A stretch of 64,000 nt of DNA from Paraphysoderma sedebokerense (taxonomy: Eukaryota; Blastocladiomycota; Physodermatomycetes; Physodermatales; Physodermataceae). Made by a program: the position numbers and the translations under genes. Positions within the stretch are counted from its first letter, which is position 1. The number at the start of each line of letters is the position of its first letter. The notes under the pieces are model-generated. The model saw nothing but the letters and a program-made list of their open reading frames with translations, made no database searches and was not told where the DNA came from. This document shows positions 1 to 12,312 of this stretch, one piece after another. The stretch is from NCBI GenBank assembly GCA_025602915.1, contig JAHLJZ010000100.1, positions 1 to 64,000 on the forward strand. The letters are read 5' to 3'.

Positions 1-321
1 AGTGTATCGATTCTGTCACTACGCAATTCAATGAAGAAGATGGCGACGGCAATTTAGACTGTGACTCGAGACCTCTACATGTAATCATTGAAATGAGAAC
101 AACATATCTCCTACTAATTAGCGCCGGTGTTTATCTCAAACTTTATCCCCAAGAATTTCTCTGGAAATCGGTCATAAGCGACATTTCGTCTGGTTGAGGA
201 CTGCTGAGGATGGTTCCCTTTCCTTCCCATGCGACGCGTGCGCTGGAAATTGTTTTGGCCTTCGTTAAATCAGAAGATAAAATTGGTTTTACTCCTGCGG
301 ATAAAGATGACAAACGATTCC
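1..321. other. 5' edge of window, possible upstream exon
   Basis: No complete gene is supported here. An open frame at about 3-82 (acidic, starting in-frame at the window edge) followed by a GTAATC donor-like site could be the end of an exon belonging to the recombinase gene to the right or to another gene. A frame open from 210 to 362 also reads like coding sequence and ends exactly at a GTAAGT donor, so the N-terminus of the next gene may lie here. Confidence 0.3.
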
Positions 322-2007
322 ATGGTTACAGAGAGTCCCCTCGCTGCCAGTTCAACCAAGCTGTAAGTTGCAAACATTTGATTCAGCGTCTCAGTTTCTC
401 CGCTTAACAACAAATTTCAACGCTAGGTGGAACTCTCAACTGAATCAGCTTCGAGAGGCCGCAAAAGATCTAGATGCGGCCAAGCCAAACGCAGTTTTCT
501 CCGCAAGGCTTTCAGAAGAGTGGTTGCAAAAGAGCGCCTTCCGCCAGGATGATCTGATCTGGCTTTTCAAATACCGGTTTCAGCTCCCTTATAAAGACGT
601 AAACGGAACCCCGGTGTTGTCTCCGTTTGAAATGGATTCCTCTGGAGAGTTTGATGAAGGTATTTTATTCTGACAAGTTCGGCATGGCTTTTACAAACAC
701 TGAACTTCAACCACAAAGGCAAACCAAACGAGAAAAACTTCCTCGACTTGGGCGATGGTGCGAAAATCCTTCCATTGGGCAGATCTTATAATACAGCATT
801 GGCTGCGAAAACAGCAATTCGAAACATATTAAAAGAATACAATCATATTGGTGAATACAAGTCGCTGGATGATGGCACTGCGACGGGCGACGCAACGCGG
901 CAAGCTCCGTTCACTCACCTTATGAACAACTTAAAGGAAGAGTGGGATAAGGGAGGTATTGTAAAGTGGAAAGCCAGCGCTATCGGTATGTGAATGCCTT
1001 TTGTTTCTTTCTGCGACGGTAATCTAATCATCTTGCTCACCAGAATTATCCACCTTTCAAAAGCTGCATGAGGCGGTCATTGCTACCAATAATCTTAACC
1101 TATTCGGCGTTTATGTAGCTGTGAGTTAGCATTTCTTTTTTTAAACACAAAAGCATATTCATCATCTCATGAATATCTAGATGGTTTTAGGTATACACTC
1201 CACCAGTACAAAATCCTCTCTTTGTAGCATTTTGGTGGAGCAGATAGTACCCTTGACAAACGACAACAACGACATTATCACTCTTCCCAACAACAAGATA
1301 CCGAAAGTACTGAAAATTGTCTTCCCGAAAGACACATATAACAAGTATCCGGTTATCAAGATGATCTCCGCCAATGAAGGAACGGCTACATACCTCTGTC
1401 CTGTTTTCTTGCTAACGCAATACCTCATTATGACAAAAATTAAAACTGGTTATTTGTTCAATTATCCGCCTAGAAAAGTTTTCAATCCAGAGACGTACCT
1501 TGATAAAGGGATCCCTCAAATATTTGCACTAGCCGGAATGGATTCTAAGAAAATGAATATCACCCCTCACTCTTTGCGCCGAACAGGTATACTGCATGCA
1601 ATCATCTCAGAAGCTAGTACGGCAGAAATTATGGAGTTATCTGGTCTTAAAGATCACAAAATTGTTGTATTGTACAATAATGACGCCCGTAGTCGGTCTC
1701 AAGACCGTAAACGACAGCAAGGTAGATGGTCGTCTTAGTTTTTCGATTAGTTTTAACTTCAATATACCTTGCATTCTTACCAATTTCTTCCTAAGAAAAT
1801 CCTAGCGCGGGAGATCCTGACCCCTTGAAATGGGTGTGGCGACCGGTTGGGACAACTCGATTCGAGTCTGCCGGACTTCATGCAAAAAGAAATCCTGTTC
1901 TGGATCGGAATGCATGGCGGAGAGCGCGGCAAATCTTGGAGAAGAGACGACGAGAAGAGTCAACAGATGGCATCATCACTGTGGAACAAACAAAAAGAAA
2001 GCGTTGA
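322..2007 (+). CDS. Tyrosine recombinase, Crypton-like
   Basis: Likely a DNA-cutting and -joining tyrosine recombinase of the kind carried by Crypton transposons. Six exons join in frame to 457 codons: 322-362, 427-659, 719-985, 1044-1120, 1181-1721, 1796-2007. The catalytic end is in exon 5: HSLRR supplies the His and Arg of box II, GLKDHK supplies the later His, and VVLYNN carries the likely nucleophilic Tyr. The first catalytic Arg is not obvious in the expected helix (residues after VYVAMVLGI). The last exon adds a basic tail rich in Arg, Lys and Trp. The start is uncertain: 322 is the only ATG in the frame of exon 2, but upstream exons are possible. No target-site duplications or terminal repeats were recognised. 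It could be a live Crypton, a relic or a domesticated gene. Confidence 0.62.
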
Positions 2008-3075
2008 AAGAATATATATGGATTCTGTAATTTTATAAATATCATAATAAGAAAACTCATTCAATGTTATATATTGATAATAATGAAATATTAGAACAAC
2101 CCCACAATGGGATCCCGTTCTTCCATAACTTACACCTTAAGCAACTTACTCGAATTTTTCAGTCTTACTGCAGAACTCTGTGATATCGCTTTTTTTTTGC
2201 TGCTTTAATTGTCCTCCCTTTCCCTTTCTTATGCTATACTCGAGACGTGTTTATTGAGGGACTGCGATTGCTTAAATTCTGCGAGTGCATTTCTCCGAAA
2301 TACCAACATATTACGGGCAAGACCTCCTCTGGAATTTTTTGGACCAACATGAATGGATGTGAGTGCGCTTCTTCTACTTGAGCTGAAAGAATTGCCTGTT
2401 GTGGTCGTTGAAAATGGCCCGCGACATTCAGTCAGCTGCGAATCCCCAGAATGACATTAATTTGCCCCGAAAAACTGTTGGATTATATTTATTCAAGATT
2501 ATATACCATAGAATTTAATCTCAGTCGTCTTGCTTACTCATTAATCCAATACATTCTGTCGATAGATGTGGTGTGTCTGTTCCCTGTGGCCTTATGTGGC
2601 ACGTCTGCGCGCCGAATCCCGCAAGATAGGTTTGCAGGGGAATTGATCTTCAGCTGCTGGCTGAAGTATGATGTATCATACATTAATAAAATGAAGTGAC
2701 ATGAGCTGGAATATAATAATCACTCCACTGTCCATTTAACTGCTGATTTTGCTCTTTGCTATGCACATGGGTACTCTATTAACAAGTCGAAATATCATAT
2801 AGTATATACAAATGTCATCGACTCAAATACATATTTCCGAACGAATGGCCAAAGACTTCAGTCACAGCACGTCTGGATCTATGATATTAGACGATTGCAA
2901 ACCAATTCTGTATCTTAATCACAGAAACTATATACCTTTAAATGAGGCGTGATTGTCCATGAAAGCATTGCTGATCCACACGCCCCCGTTGTTTACAAAA
3001 TAAAAAGGCGACGGATTCCCTCTCCTCATCTCCCTTTCTCATAATATTTCTCTATTCTCACCATCAATCACAAGT
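2008..3075. other. Intergenic, no gene seen
   Basis: About 1.07 kb with only short, low-quality frames. A short ATG frame near 2414 is not supported by splice sites. An A/T-rich AAATAAAAAGG stretch near 2998, about 75 bp before the next start codon, may serve as a TATA-like element for the downstream gene. Confidence 0.5.
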
Positions 3076-6000
3076 ATGCTGGGCCCAGATGTAACAGAAA
3101 GCGTATCTGTCGCTGAAGTCCAACCAGTTAAGAAATCTATGGCGGAGAACAACCCACAAAGCCCCAATTTGGCCTCATCCCCAGAAATGGACGCAATGAT
3201 AGCCGAACCCACTACCTCAGTTGAAGACACAGCCTCAAAGGATGTACCCTTATCAGCAGAAACTTTAGAAGAGTCCAACGCAAGCCCAATACAGGCCGAA
3301 ACCAGTCAAGTAAACACCAACGCCGACCCCAATGTTGTCACCGAAGTCGAAAACTTTGTGGAGAGTCTTATAAAGACAGTTCAAGAAGGACTCGAAGTCG
3401 AAAACAAAGATTCTTTAATTGAATCCTTGGTCGAGCAAGTGGAAAAAATTGATGCACCAGAGGAACTCGAGGACAACAAGCAACTTGCACACGAGTCAAA
3501 TGAAGGCCCGGAAATGGAAAATGCAGTCACCGAAGCTGAATCGGCTCATTCTGACGGTATGCCTTTATTCACTTTCAAAACGTATGTAGATCAAGGGTCT
3601 AATATAAGTTACGTCAATTTGTCTAATGTAGGAGTGACAGTCGATGAGAAGCCGCTACCCGAAGAAGGCAACCTTATTGAGGCTTCCGAACCAGAAGGTA
3701 CGTCTCCTGCTATATCATTTCCTATTCAATGGACATAAGTTGACCAAATAAACTAATTTATTCTAACAGTAGTCCTGAATCCTGCAGTTGTTGACTCGGC
3801 TATTGACAGGGCAGACAGTTCTGTTGAACCAGTTCAGGCCGTTCAGGAAGGATTCAACGCAGCTGACATTGCTAATTCCGGCATTAATAAAACCCAGGAA
3901 ACCAATTTGTCGCTCCCCAATTCATTGACTACTCAAACTGAAGAGGATGGTGTCATCTCATCACCAGTCATCGAAAGCAACGAAAGTAGCAGTATAGAAA
4001 CTGAAATTAATTCTACTGAGCCAGTACTGCCGTCGCAGTCTGACAAATCGGAAAAGATTGAAGCATCGACATCAGAATCTACTGATCAGCAACAACCCGC
4101 TGAAGATGAATACGACATGATTTCGTACCAAGACGGGGCCAAGGCGCTCACTGTTGACACTGCTGATATCCCGAAGGTTGCCGACATCCTGGCTGACTCT
4201 CAAGACGAAATCATGGTCGATGCCACAGTTGCCGAAGAATATTTATTAGCGAACCCATCTCCTAGCATCGGCACCGACTCTCCCGTTCTCTTAGATGTTA
4301 ATCCTGAAGATTCTGATGGTCTAAATGGAGATAGTCTTGAAGAACAGAATTCCTCCAAAGTCGAAGATGACGTGATTCAATCAAGCGCAAACTCCGAAGT
4401 CGGAATAGCTGATGTTGCTGAAAAAGATGCGGCAGTTCCCATGGAAGAAAGTGCCACCGACGAACTTGCTGATCAGGATGTCCAACCCCTCGAGACGGAA
4501 ACACCCGTTACTGAACCCATTGCCACTGAAGACACTCTCCCGTCGTATGACTCAGTTATCTCTGATTACGCCAGTACAGGTGCAGACGTATCTAGTAAGG
4601 GACACTTCGAAGAGCAAGATAGTGAAGAAACAGGGAATGCAGTTGAAGAAATGGGCGTTTCGAATGATGATGTCGCTCTCTTAGAATCTCAAGTCGCTGA
4701 TCTGGAAAAAGAACTCACGGAAGAGGTTGAAAAATTGGGATCCCGTTTACTGGAAAATAACACAGCCCTGGAAGCCAAGGTCGCTGATTTGGAAAAAGAA
4801 CTTACGGAAGAAGTTGAACAATTGGAAACCCGTTTACTGGAAAATAACACAACCCTGGAAGTTACCGTTTCAAGCAGCGCCGATCCAACGATAGCTGTCA
4901 TGGAAAATGAATCCGCCGCAGAGATTATTGAACAGTCTGATTCGAATATGTCGGAAAACGTAGCCGAACCGATGAAATTTCACGATATATCGGAAACTTC
5001 CGTTGTAGACCCCACTAAAGACTCAGCTGTCGAGGCAGGTGAAATTGCTGCTTTGAAAAGCGATATGGGTGATGATTTGTCTTCTGCGTTGGTCGATAAA
5101 TCCAACGCTGTTGCAACACTCGAAGATCAGACTAAGGCTTTACAACCAAACGACACACAGTTATCAGACCCTGCCGATGTCACTGAGTCTTCCGAGACTA
5201 ATGCTGAAGCGACCGTTCAGAATCCCACCGTCGAGGACGAACTTCTCGAGAACTTGGAAACTGCCCATTCGTCTGCTACCGAATTGGATTTCTCGCCATC
5301 GCTTAATCCGGCGACCACAGATGCTGAAACAAGTGTATATGCAGAAAAGCAGGAAGATAAAAACATTGGTATGGAGGAGCAGGTACAAGTTGAATCTAAA
5401 CCGGTCACAGAGGCTGTACCCGTTGGGTCAGAACCACTCCCTGAGACCCAAATCTTAACCGACGCTACTGATAATGCTACCGATGATCAAGCATTAGCAG
5501 ATTCGGAACCAGTAGACAAATCAACTGTAGGAGCACATTTGGAATCATCTTCGGTTGTAAAATCGAATGCTATGGAACAAGAGGAGCAAAAGCTTATTGA
5601 CGTTGAAGAACAGGAATTGGAAACTGCTAAAGGATCCGTCGTTGTGGAATCAGATGCATCTGATGAATCATATGCTGCGGAAGCTTCGGATATATTGTCG
5701 AATGAACAAAATGATCAAGAAAGAGCTGTAGCTGAACCACTGGAAACCGATGTCGAAGTGTCAAAGTGTTCGGTTGAGCGCCAAGTCATTGACGAACCCC
5801 AATCGGATACCGTCGAGATTCAATCCCCATCATCTCTTGTCGAAGCCGTTCATGATTCTGAAATCGTCGAAGAAATGAAGTCTAATGCTGTAGCGGACGT
5901 TTCGGAAAACATTAGTGCCCCAGATGCCGAAGAATTGAAACAGTCTGACGAATCGCAAGTTGCAGCTGAAACCGATATAAATGAAAACGAGTTCACGACT

Positions 6001-6951
6001 GAAGATCGCACCATTGCGGAACCGGCTGCGGAAACCGAAACTGTTGATTCGTCGTCTGCCGAAAGCTTAGCCGAAAGCGAAGACAACCTGCAGATGAAAG
6101 ATGAAGAAATTTTGGCAGACTTGAGGGAAGAAAATCCCAGAGTTGAACCGCTTGAAGGCCCCAAATTGGAATATGTGCTTGAAACTCCGCAGCCTTTATC
6201 TCCATTTGACATCAGTCGTGATTTACCATCGCTTGCGCAACCCGTTGAAGAATTCGTTGTTGTCGATGCAGAACAGCCCGACGCTGCGGTAGAAGACGAA
6301 AAACCAATTGTCGCTGTGAGCGAGAAGGTTGAAGAAAAGGAAATCGAGTTTGAAACAGTTAGCGACGTCCCGGAAGACAGTGCGGAGAAAACGGCAGTCA
6401 CTGAAAATGTAGCGTTCAACGAAGACCTTGCTGACTCGGAGAACAATACTTCCCCGCTCTCTGACGAAAAAGATGAAGTGTCTGATGCTTTGGCGACTGT
6501 CGAACGTGGCCAAGCAGAATTGGAAGAGCCTGAAGTAGTTGAATCTTCAGTTCTAACCGATTCCAACACCGACAGTGCTGTCACTGCTGAACCCATCAAA
6601 TCCGAGGAACCAATGCGCGACCTCTCTGTCACCTCTGATCCCTCAATCGAAGCCCTCAGTCAAGATCAAACCCCTTCTTCATCAAGCTTGGCCGAAAACC
6701 TCGCAAAATCTTTTATTGAACCAGGTGTCACTCCTTTAATCAAATCTTCAACTCACTATACTTTTGCTATCTTGTTAACGGTACTCTTCATCCTTGGTAA
6801 TCTGACATGGGGATGGGAAGGTAACTTTTATGTGTGGTTCTTGTTTGTGGTGAATGCAGGATTATGGATTGTCTGTGGGATGATGATGGAACAAGCTGGA
6901 ATGCAAAATACTGGACAAGTTGGAAGCGATGAAAGTAAGAAAGAACGTTAA
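3076..6951 (+). CDS. PKR1: Giant acidic protein with C-terminal Pkr1-like domain
   Basis: Three exons, 3076-3556, 3632-3697 and 3770-6951, give 1242 aa. The first ~1150 residues are low-complexity and acidic (Glu, Asp, Ser, Thr, Val), with no signal peptide and an 87-bp tandem coiled-coil duplication. The last ~80 residues match the fungal ER protein Pkr1, which helps assemble the V-ATPase Vo sector: a KSFIEPGVTP motif, then two hydrophobic segments around WGWEGNFYVW and LWIVCGMMMEQ. Known Pkr1 proteins are about 120 aa, so this is an extreme N-terminal extension. The reading frame is continuous across the join, so the fusion is not a splice guess. The first intron is 75 nt and open in frame, so it could be retained. 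A role in V-ATPase assembly rests on the C-terminus only; the acidic arm's role is unknown. Confidence 0.7.
4681..4854 (+). repeat. 87-bp tandem duplication encoding coiled coil
   Basis: Two adjacent 29-residue units, both containing VADLEKELTEEVE followed by RLLENNT, lie inside the acidic arm of the Pkr1-like protein. The leucine and charged-residue spacing predicts a short coiled coil. Unit boundaries are 4681-4767 and 4768-4854. Confidence 0.85.
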
Positions 6952-7491
6952 ACCGGAGGATTTAAAAGTTCAGTACACTAGAGTAGTGCCGTGAAGGCTC
7001 TGTGTATGATAATCAGAATTAGTTAAGATTAGGTAGAGTCGATTGTCTTTTATTCTTAATTAATAAGAAAGCGAAATTAAATTGTAGTCCTGATAACTGC
7101 AAAGTATCCTGTAATATCAGAAATACGAAAATTCGACATCTGCGTGGTATCCGGGGCGTTGGTTTTCGGTAAGCGCCAATCGTGTGGCTGTGTCCGATCA
7201 CAACTTGAAAAAAATATTTTTTTGAAGAATTTTTATTATTTTCACTCATCATCAAAAAGTTGTATCCTTCCGTCCACAATATATCTGCTGTAGCCTCTAA
7301 AGAGATGCAAGGGGCGATTCCTGTTGTGCATGGAAATATCGCAAATCCGGTTTGTTGTTCATGATGAACTTTTTCCGAATCCGAATTAACTGCGACAGCT
7401 GATGCGAAAACGACTTATCAATTAGATCAGCCTGTTTGACTTAATAAATCCGTCTTCCAACGGTGTTGTTCAAAACCTTCCATTTCCGCCG
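6952..7491. other. Intergenic, no gene seen
   Basis: About 540 bp between two plus-strand genes. Only an unsupported 86-aa minus-strand frame is present, with low-complexity Ser, Asn and Lys. It must hold the 3' UTR of the acidic gene and the promoter of the ankyrin-type gene. Confidence 0.5.
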
Positions 7492-9025
7492 ATGGACGAA
7501 GTTACTGCAGATGTGAACTCAATATATCTTCATCTCCCTGCTATCTCTCTGGCGCCGGACAAAGATTTCTACGAAATTAATGAAATGGATCCAAAAGATC
7601 CCAGAGCCTTTGTCAAGGAGACAAAAAGCAAGGTTACAAACGAGACATCGAAGGAAATTGAAATCAAAATCAAGTTTGATAATGTGGATCCTTTGCTAAA
7701 ATACAACAGACATATCAGATTCCGGATCACCTCAGAATTAATGAAAGAGGGTAATGTTTTACCTGATGCGACCGCAAATCATCATTGTAAACCTGAAAAA
7801 GTATTAGATGTCAACTCGATGTTGTCGCCAATTACCATTGCTCTGGAAGTTGATGCATTAGAAAAACCCCCCAAGCCGAAATGCAACGTCCTGCTGCAAA
7901 TTACCTCGCTTGTTGATGGCCGAGATGCATGGGTCAACACATTCATTACTCCGCATTTCTGTTGCTACTCCCACAGAACGAAAAGGCGATTGGAGAACAC
8001 CAACTCAACGCCAAGTGGTGCTTGTTCAAGCAATAGTGTGAACGATGTCGAGGGGACCGCAGCTAGCGACTTGAGTTTCAACCAAAATTTACATGAAGAA
8101 ACAGTTAGTAATTCAGAATCTTCGTCATGCTCCGGAAAGCGGTCGGCGGACACAGAAATTGATACTCAACGGGCTAATAAAAGATCGGCAATGGAAACAG
8201 AATTCATTTTAGATCCGTCGCAAGCTTTGTCGTTTATCCGACAATTGGAACCAGAATCAATTCCGATGAGATTTCTGTTTAGATTGTTTTGGGAGAAACA
8301 CTGTATGAAACCGTCCGAATGGAGTATAGAACAATTGAAAGACACGCTGTGTGAATTTGTCAACTTTGGCGGTATTCGACGTAAGGTGTTTCTGAACTTG
8401 TAGTGATTTCAATGAAACTGTACTAAGAGCTGTGGTGATATTATTTCTACCAGTGTATGATTTCTTGCAGGACGAAGATGGTGTTACAGACAAAACACCG
8501 ATTCAAATACTTTCCAATCAGTCTGAAGCCTTGTATGGTTCGACCTACAATCTGCTACTTGCTCTTTACGATTCCGAGGAAGTCGCTGCAAGCTTGAGGA
8601 AGGCCGTTAGTAAGCTTGACAACGACTTCACACCTATTCATAGGGCCGGTTTCAAAAAATCGAACGCTTTGCTGCAATTTGTGACAGATCGTTGCCCCGA
8701 ATTGCTTTTGATCAAAAATACGAAGGATGGTGGCAATGTGTTACACAGCACCTGCGCGACTCGTAATAACATGGAAGGAACTAGGTATATTTTAGACAAT
8801 GTGAATCATGACTTCGCTAAAGGTCTTCTTCAAATAGAGAATGCATTTCGTTGTCGTCCTATTGAAATGGCTAGATTTCAGATGAATAAGGAGGATAAAA
8901 ATCTTGCAAAGTGTAAAGAGGACGAGAAGGATTGGGCATCAAGAATGCTCAAGTCGAGACAGGATTTGTACGACTACTTAAAACAAAAGCATGAGGAGCT
9001 AGGCATATCAGTATTCCGTAGCTAA
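7492..9025 (+). CDS. Unknown protein, beta-rich N-terminus and ankyrin-like C-terminus
   Basis: Two exons, 7492-8380 and 8454-9025, joined by a 73-nt GTAAGG...CTACCAG intron, give 486 aa. Residues ~50-165 look like a beta-sandwich: alternating hydrophobic strands ending in HFCCYSHRTKRR. A Ser-rich linker follows with a KR-rich patch that could act as a nuclear signal, then a helical stretch (~240-300). The C-terminal half has weak ankyrin-like repeats, with TPIQILSN, TPIHRAGFKK and GGNVLHSTCATRNN marking repeat turns. I do not recognise a family. The order beta domain then ankyrin repeats recalls IPT-ankyrin regulators such as Mga2/Spt23, but there is no C-terminal membrane anchor and no clear IPT match. 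A nuclear regulator is an inference only. Confidence 0.75.
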
Positions 9026-9209
9026 AATTATAATTGTCAATAGCTGATTGCAATGTACTATATCAAGTTTGAGTTGAAATCAGACATGGACGCGCACTTT
9101 TCCACTCTTCAAAATTTCACCTCAAAATAGTTTTCAAAAGTCATCACAATAAACCCTGTTATCTCTTTTCCACCATCATATTGAATCACAGACATTGAGA
9201 AAGCTCGCT

Positions 9210-10193
9210 ATGAAATATCCGAATCCAAAGATTTTGCCGACCTCAAGCCGGAAACACTGGTTTTGTAAAGCTCCGTCTGTGGAGAACTTTGCTGCGTTGT
9301 CGGAGGAAGAAGAATACGTTAAACAGATGGTAAGGTCTAATTAATATTACTCAGGTTGAACTTCAGTTTGATTATAATGTATTTTTTGTATATCTTCTCG
9401 CTGGTTCCTCCGTTTCTCTCAAATTATTCATCTCTGTGGAAACTTCGACAATATTGACCTTTGCACCAAACGTAACCTCAACTCGACGCTTCTCTATGTG
9501 CTGCTGCCCACGATATTCTAGAATACGAGATATGCCAATTTTGCAAGGGATCATATACCTATTGGACTTACAAGGGAAGAGATGATAAAATACAACGAGG
9601 TATCTATCTGTCTTGATCGTTTACGGTTCTCGAGTAGTTGGCTCCCCGCATCCATACATTGGAACCACACAGCACAGTGGCATTCTTAGAATTAGAAAGA
9701 GTATTCCCAATGTGTTACAAATGAAGAATGAAAACTGACACTGTCTACCATTAATCAGTCACAGAATCCGAATTCAGAACACAACTCTGATGATGAATTA
9801 TCGATATCTCATGACGACGCAGACGATGACGAAGTTGATCCAAACGGTACAAACCCTGATTTCAGTCAATTCAATAACCAAGAAATAGACGGAGAAGAAC
9901 AAGAAGGCAATGATGGTGATTTTCAGCCTGATTCTGATGGTGAGGTAGAAGAAGAAATTGAAGAAATAGAAGAGGAAGAAGAAGAAGAGGAGGAGGAAGA
10001 AGAAATGATGGATTATGATTTTGGAATGGATGAGTTAGATCCTATCGAGGTTGTTTTTGAGCGTATAATGCGCAATCGAAATCGTGTGCCATCTCCGTCT
10101 CAGTTTCAGGCTATATTCAGAGAAGCGGCTCTGATGGGTGACACGGCTGATGATTTTGAAGCAGATCCTGAGATTGAAGATGAATGGCGATAG
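9210..10193 (+). CDS. Unknown acidic protein with poly-Glu tract
   Basis: Three exons, 9210-9329, 9522-9599 and 9759-10193, are each a whole number of codons and give 210 aa. The N-terminus is basic-hydrophobic (KHWFCKAPSVENF), the middle carries HIPIGLTREEMIKYNE, and a long Asp/Glu region (residues ~85-140) includes an unbroken run of glutamates. The conserved-looking C-terminus has VVFERIMRNRNRVPSPSQF. The two introns (192 and 159 nt) are longer than is usual here, so a missed exon is possible. There is no signal peptide or membrane segment. The charge pattern suits a chaperone-like or chromatin-associated protein, but I do not recognise it. Confidence 0.6.
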
Positions 10194-10402
10194 AGCAATG
10201 AGAATGTCGGGTGATTCAGATTTCAGTGTAAATTAGATTTCTTTTTGAACTGCGACAGAAAATGTGCTTCCTCGATCCGAAGGAATATGCAGATAATTGA
10301 GTTCAATGACTTGTATATAGAAAAGTAATGTAAATACTACGAATCATTTCCTTTTTGTCTAACACTGTTTTAGTCAATCACTAAACGCAATATAATGTAA
10401 AT

Positions 10403-12312
10403 CTAATCATCCCCAAAGAACCCGCCAAACGCATCGCCCCAACCACCGCCACTATCTCCACTTTCATCGTCACTCCAAACACCACTCTCGCGATCAGAAA
10501 CATCCCAACCCTCATCACCCCATTTAGATTTGTTTTGCGACATGACATCCTCAGGAGCTGCTGTACCTCCAAAACCACCTGTAGAGTCCAACGGCGGGAC
10601 AGGTGCTGCACCAGGTTCAGCTGGAGATGGAGAGGACGATCCGATACCACCCATTCCGGGAAGTATGATAGGCATTGGTCCCATACCACCGCCAGGTGTG
10701 GATTCCGAGGGAACTGGGGCGGATGACCCTGGCGACGGATTTTCCGATTCAGCTGGTGCTCCTCCACCTCCGCCCATGCCGAAAAATGGAAACGGGAGGA
10801 AACCACTAAAACATATTTAAGGTCTACGTCAGAGACATTCTCGAAATGAAAAGAAAGAGTTGAATTCATACCTGTGCCCACTATGTCGTGAAAAGTAATC
10901 AAAGTCAATACTGACAGCACAAGCGAGCGCAACAGCTCGTTCGTCCAACGTCATGGGTCGACTTGGTTCCGACTGAACAATAGTTTGAGCAACCGGAACA
11001 GATGATGTCGACGACATCGCTGTTTGACCACTTGGAAGTTGCGGTTGGATCTGAGCTGATGCGGCATCCATTCGTACGACGTATTGTCCAGTATCGGTGA
11101 ATATCTACGACAACAACATCTGTCAGTCCATACGATTTCATGTCCATTATAACTAATATAAATTACCTCTCTCATGAACCCACTAAAATTTCTACCCACC
11201 ATGCCAATCCTTTTCCCACTCTCATCAATCATTTCAAACTCCCAACTTAACAGAGGCATATCAATTTTCGCAAATTGTTCTTGACTCTTGTTGAAGAGGT
11301 TGTACTTTCGTCTCCAGAGATGCCACTGCTGATGCACTTCACCAATCAGTTGGTTATCTGGTTGAGAATAGACGTACAGACGAGAATTGATAAAACTGAA
11401 CGGACGGTGGATCTGACAAGAGAGAAAGTGAATCATATGATACTGAGGGTACTCAATCTAACTTCGATCAAACCTTGAGTACAACATTTCCTTGAGTGTC
11501 CATCACCATTGCATTGAATCGGCGATGGGTATGGAAAAAATTCCGCATCAATGATTTTCCAAGCCCATCTTCCTCGGCGATGAACCCAACGTCAACACCA
11601 TTCGGATCTTTGATTGCATATTTGTTTGCTTGTTCGAATCCTGAATATGTATTTGCATATGAAGGCGGAACACATATTTCAGTAATGAATTGAAGTTGGC
11701 TTCATTCGGGAAGGAGAGAAGACGTAATCCCAAACCAAAAAGCCAACAGTTGGTTAAGATCAAAGAAGAGAAAGAAGCGAAGGATTACCCATAAAAATAT
11801 TCAAAAATTCGAATTGCCTTCCCACCACCACCGCCGGATGAGCAAGTATGGAAAAAGCCGAAGATTGTTCAGTTAAAACACCTTTCGGATCATGTGGCAC
11901 AACTGCTTTTATCTCGGCAATCGGAGAGTGACTAGATTCCGCAGGATGAGAAGTTCCTGTCGCTTCTTTCGATTCTCTTGCATTCGGTATTCGATTTCTC
12001 CGAGTTGTGGGAGCTAGAATTTAATGACCACGGCAGGAAGGGAAACGAAATCGAAAGCATAGTCAGATGAATTTTGATTAGTATTCAGATTATTAAGTGC
12101 TCTGCAGGAGAAAAGACCATTTTACCAGATTTTGTAGGTCGAGTCCTTAACCATATAGTCCTTGTTTGAATACCACCATGAAATTGTAGCTTCCGACTCT
12201 CAAAATTCAACGACCCTGCAACCACCGATAGAGTGGACGGCCGGACGGAATGGTGCAAAAGGCGGATACCGTTTACCAAATTTGACGAAAGCCAAATCTG
12301 TGGCTTTAACAT
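10403..12312 (-). CDS. Phospholipid scramblase, mitochondrial type
   Basis: Six exons (12312-12126, 12013-11789, 11640-11474, 11412-11167, 11104-10872, 10805-10403) sum to 486 aa. Scramblases move phospholipids between bilayer leaflets in a Ca-stimulated way; fungal Aim25 and human PLSCR3 are linked to mitochondria. The N-terminus is rich in Arg, Ser and Leu with no acids, as expected for a mitochondrial presequence. Family hallmarks follow: VVVGRQFEFLNIFMGFEQAN, LYVYSQPDNQLIGEVHQQWH, LWRRKYNLF, LLSWEF and RNFSGFMREIFTDTGQYV. The end of the scramblase fold is DERAVALACAVSIDFDYFS. The C-terminal ~130 residues are unusual: a Gly/Pro/Ser-rich linker then an acidic Trp/Gly tail ending GGFFGDD. 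All splice junctions keep frame. Family call is firm; mitochondrial location is inferred. Confidence 0.9.

Noticed and set aside
5850-6632. 260-aa minus-strand frame, Ser-rich
   Set aside because: Shadow of the Glu/Ser/Val-rich acidic protein; antisense of GAA/GAC codons yields Ser/Phe-rich frames by composition.
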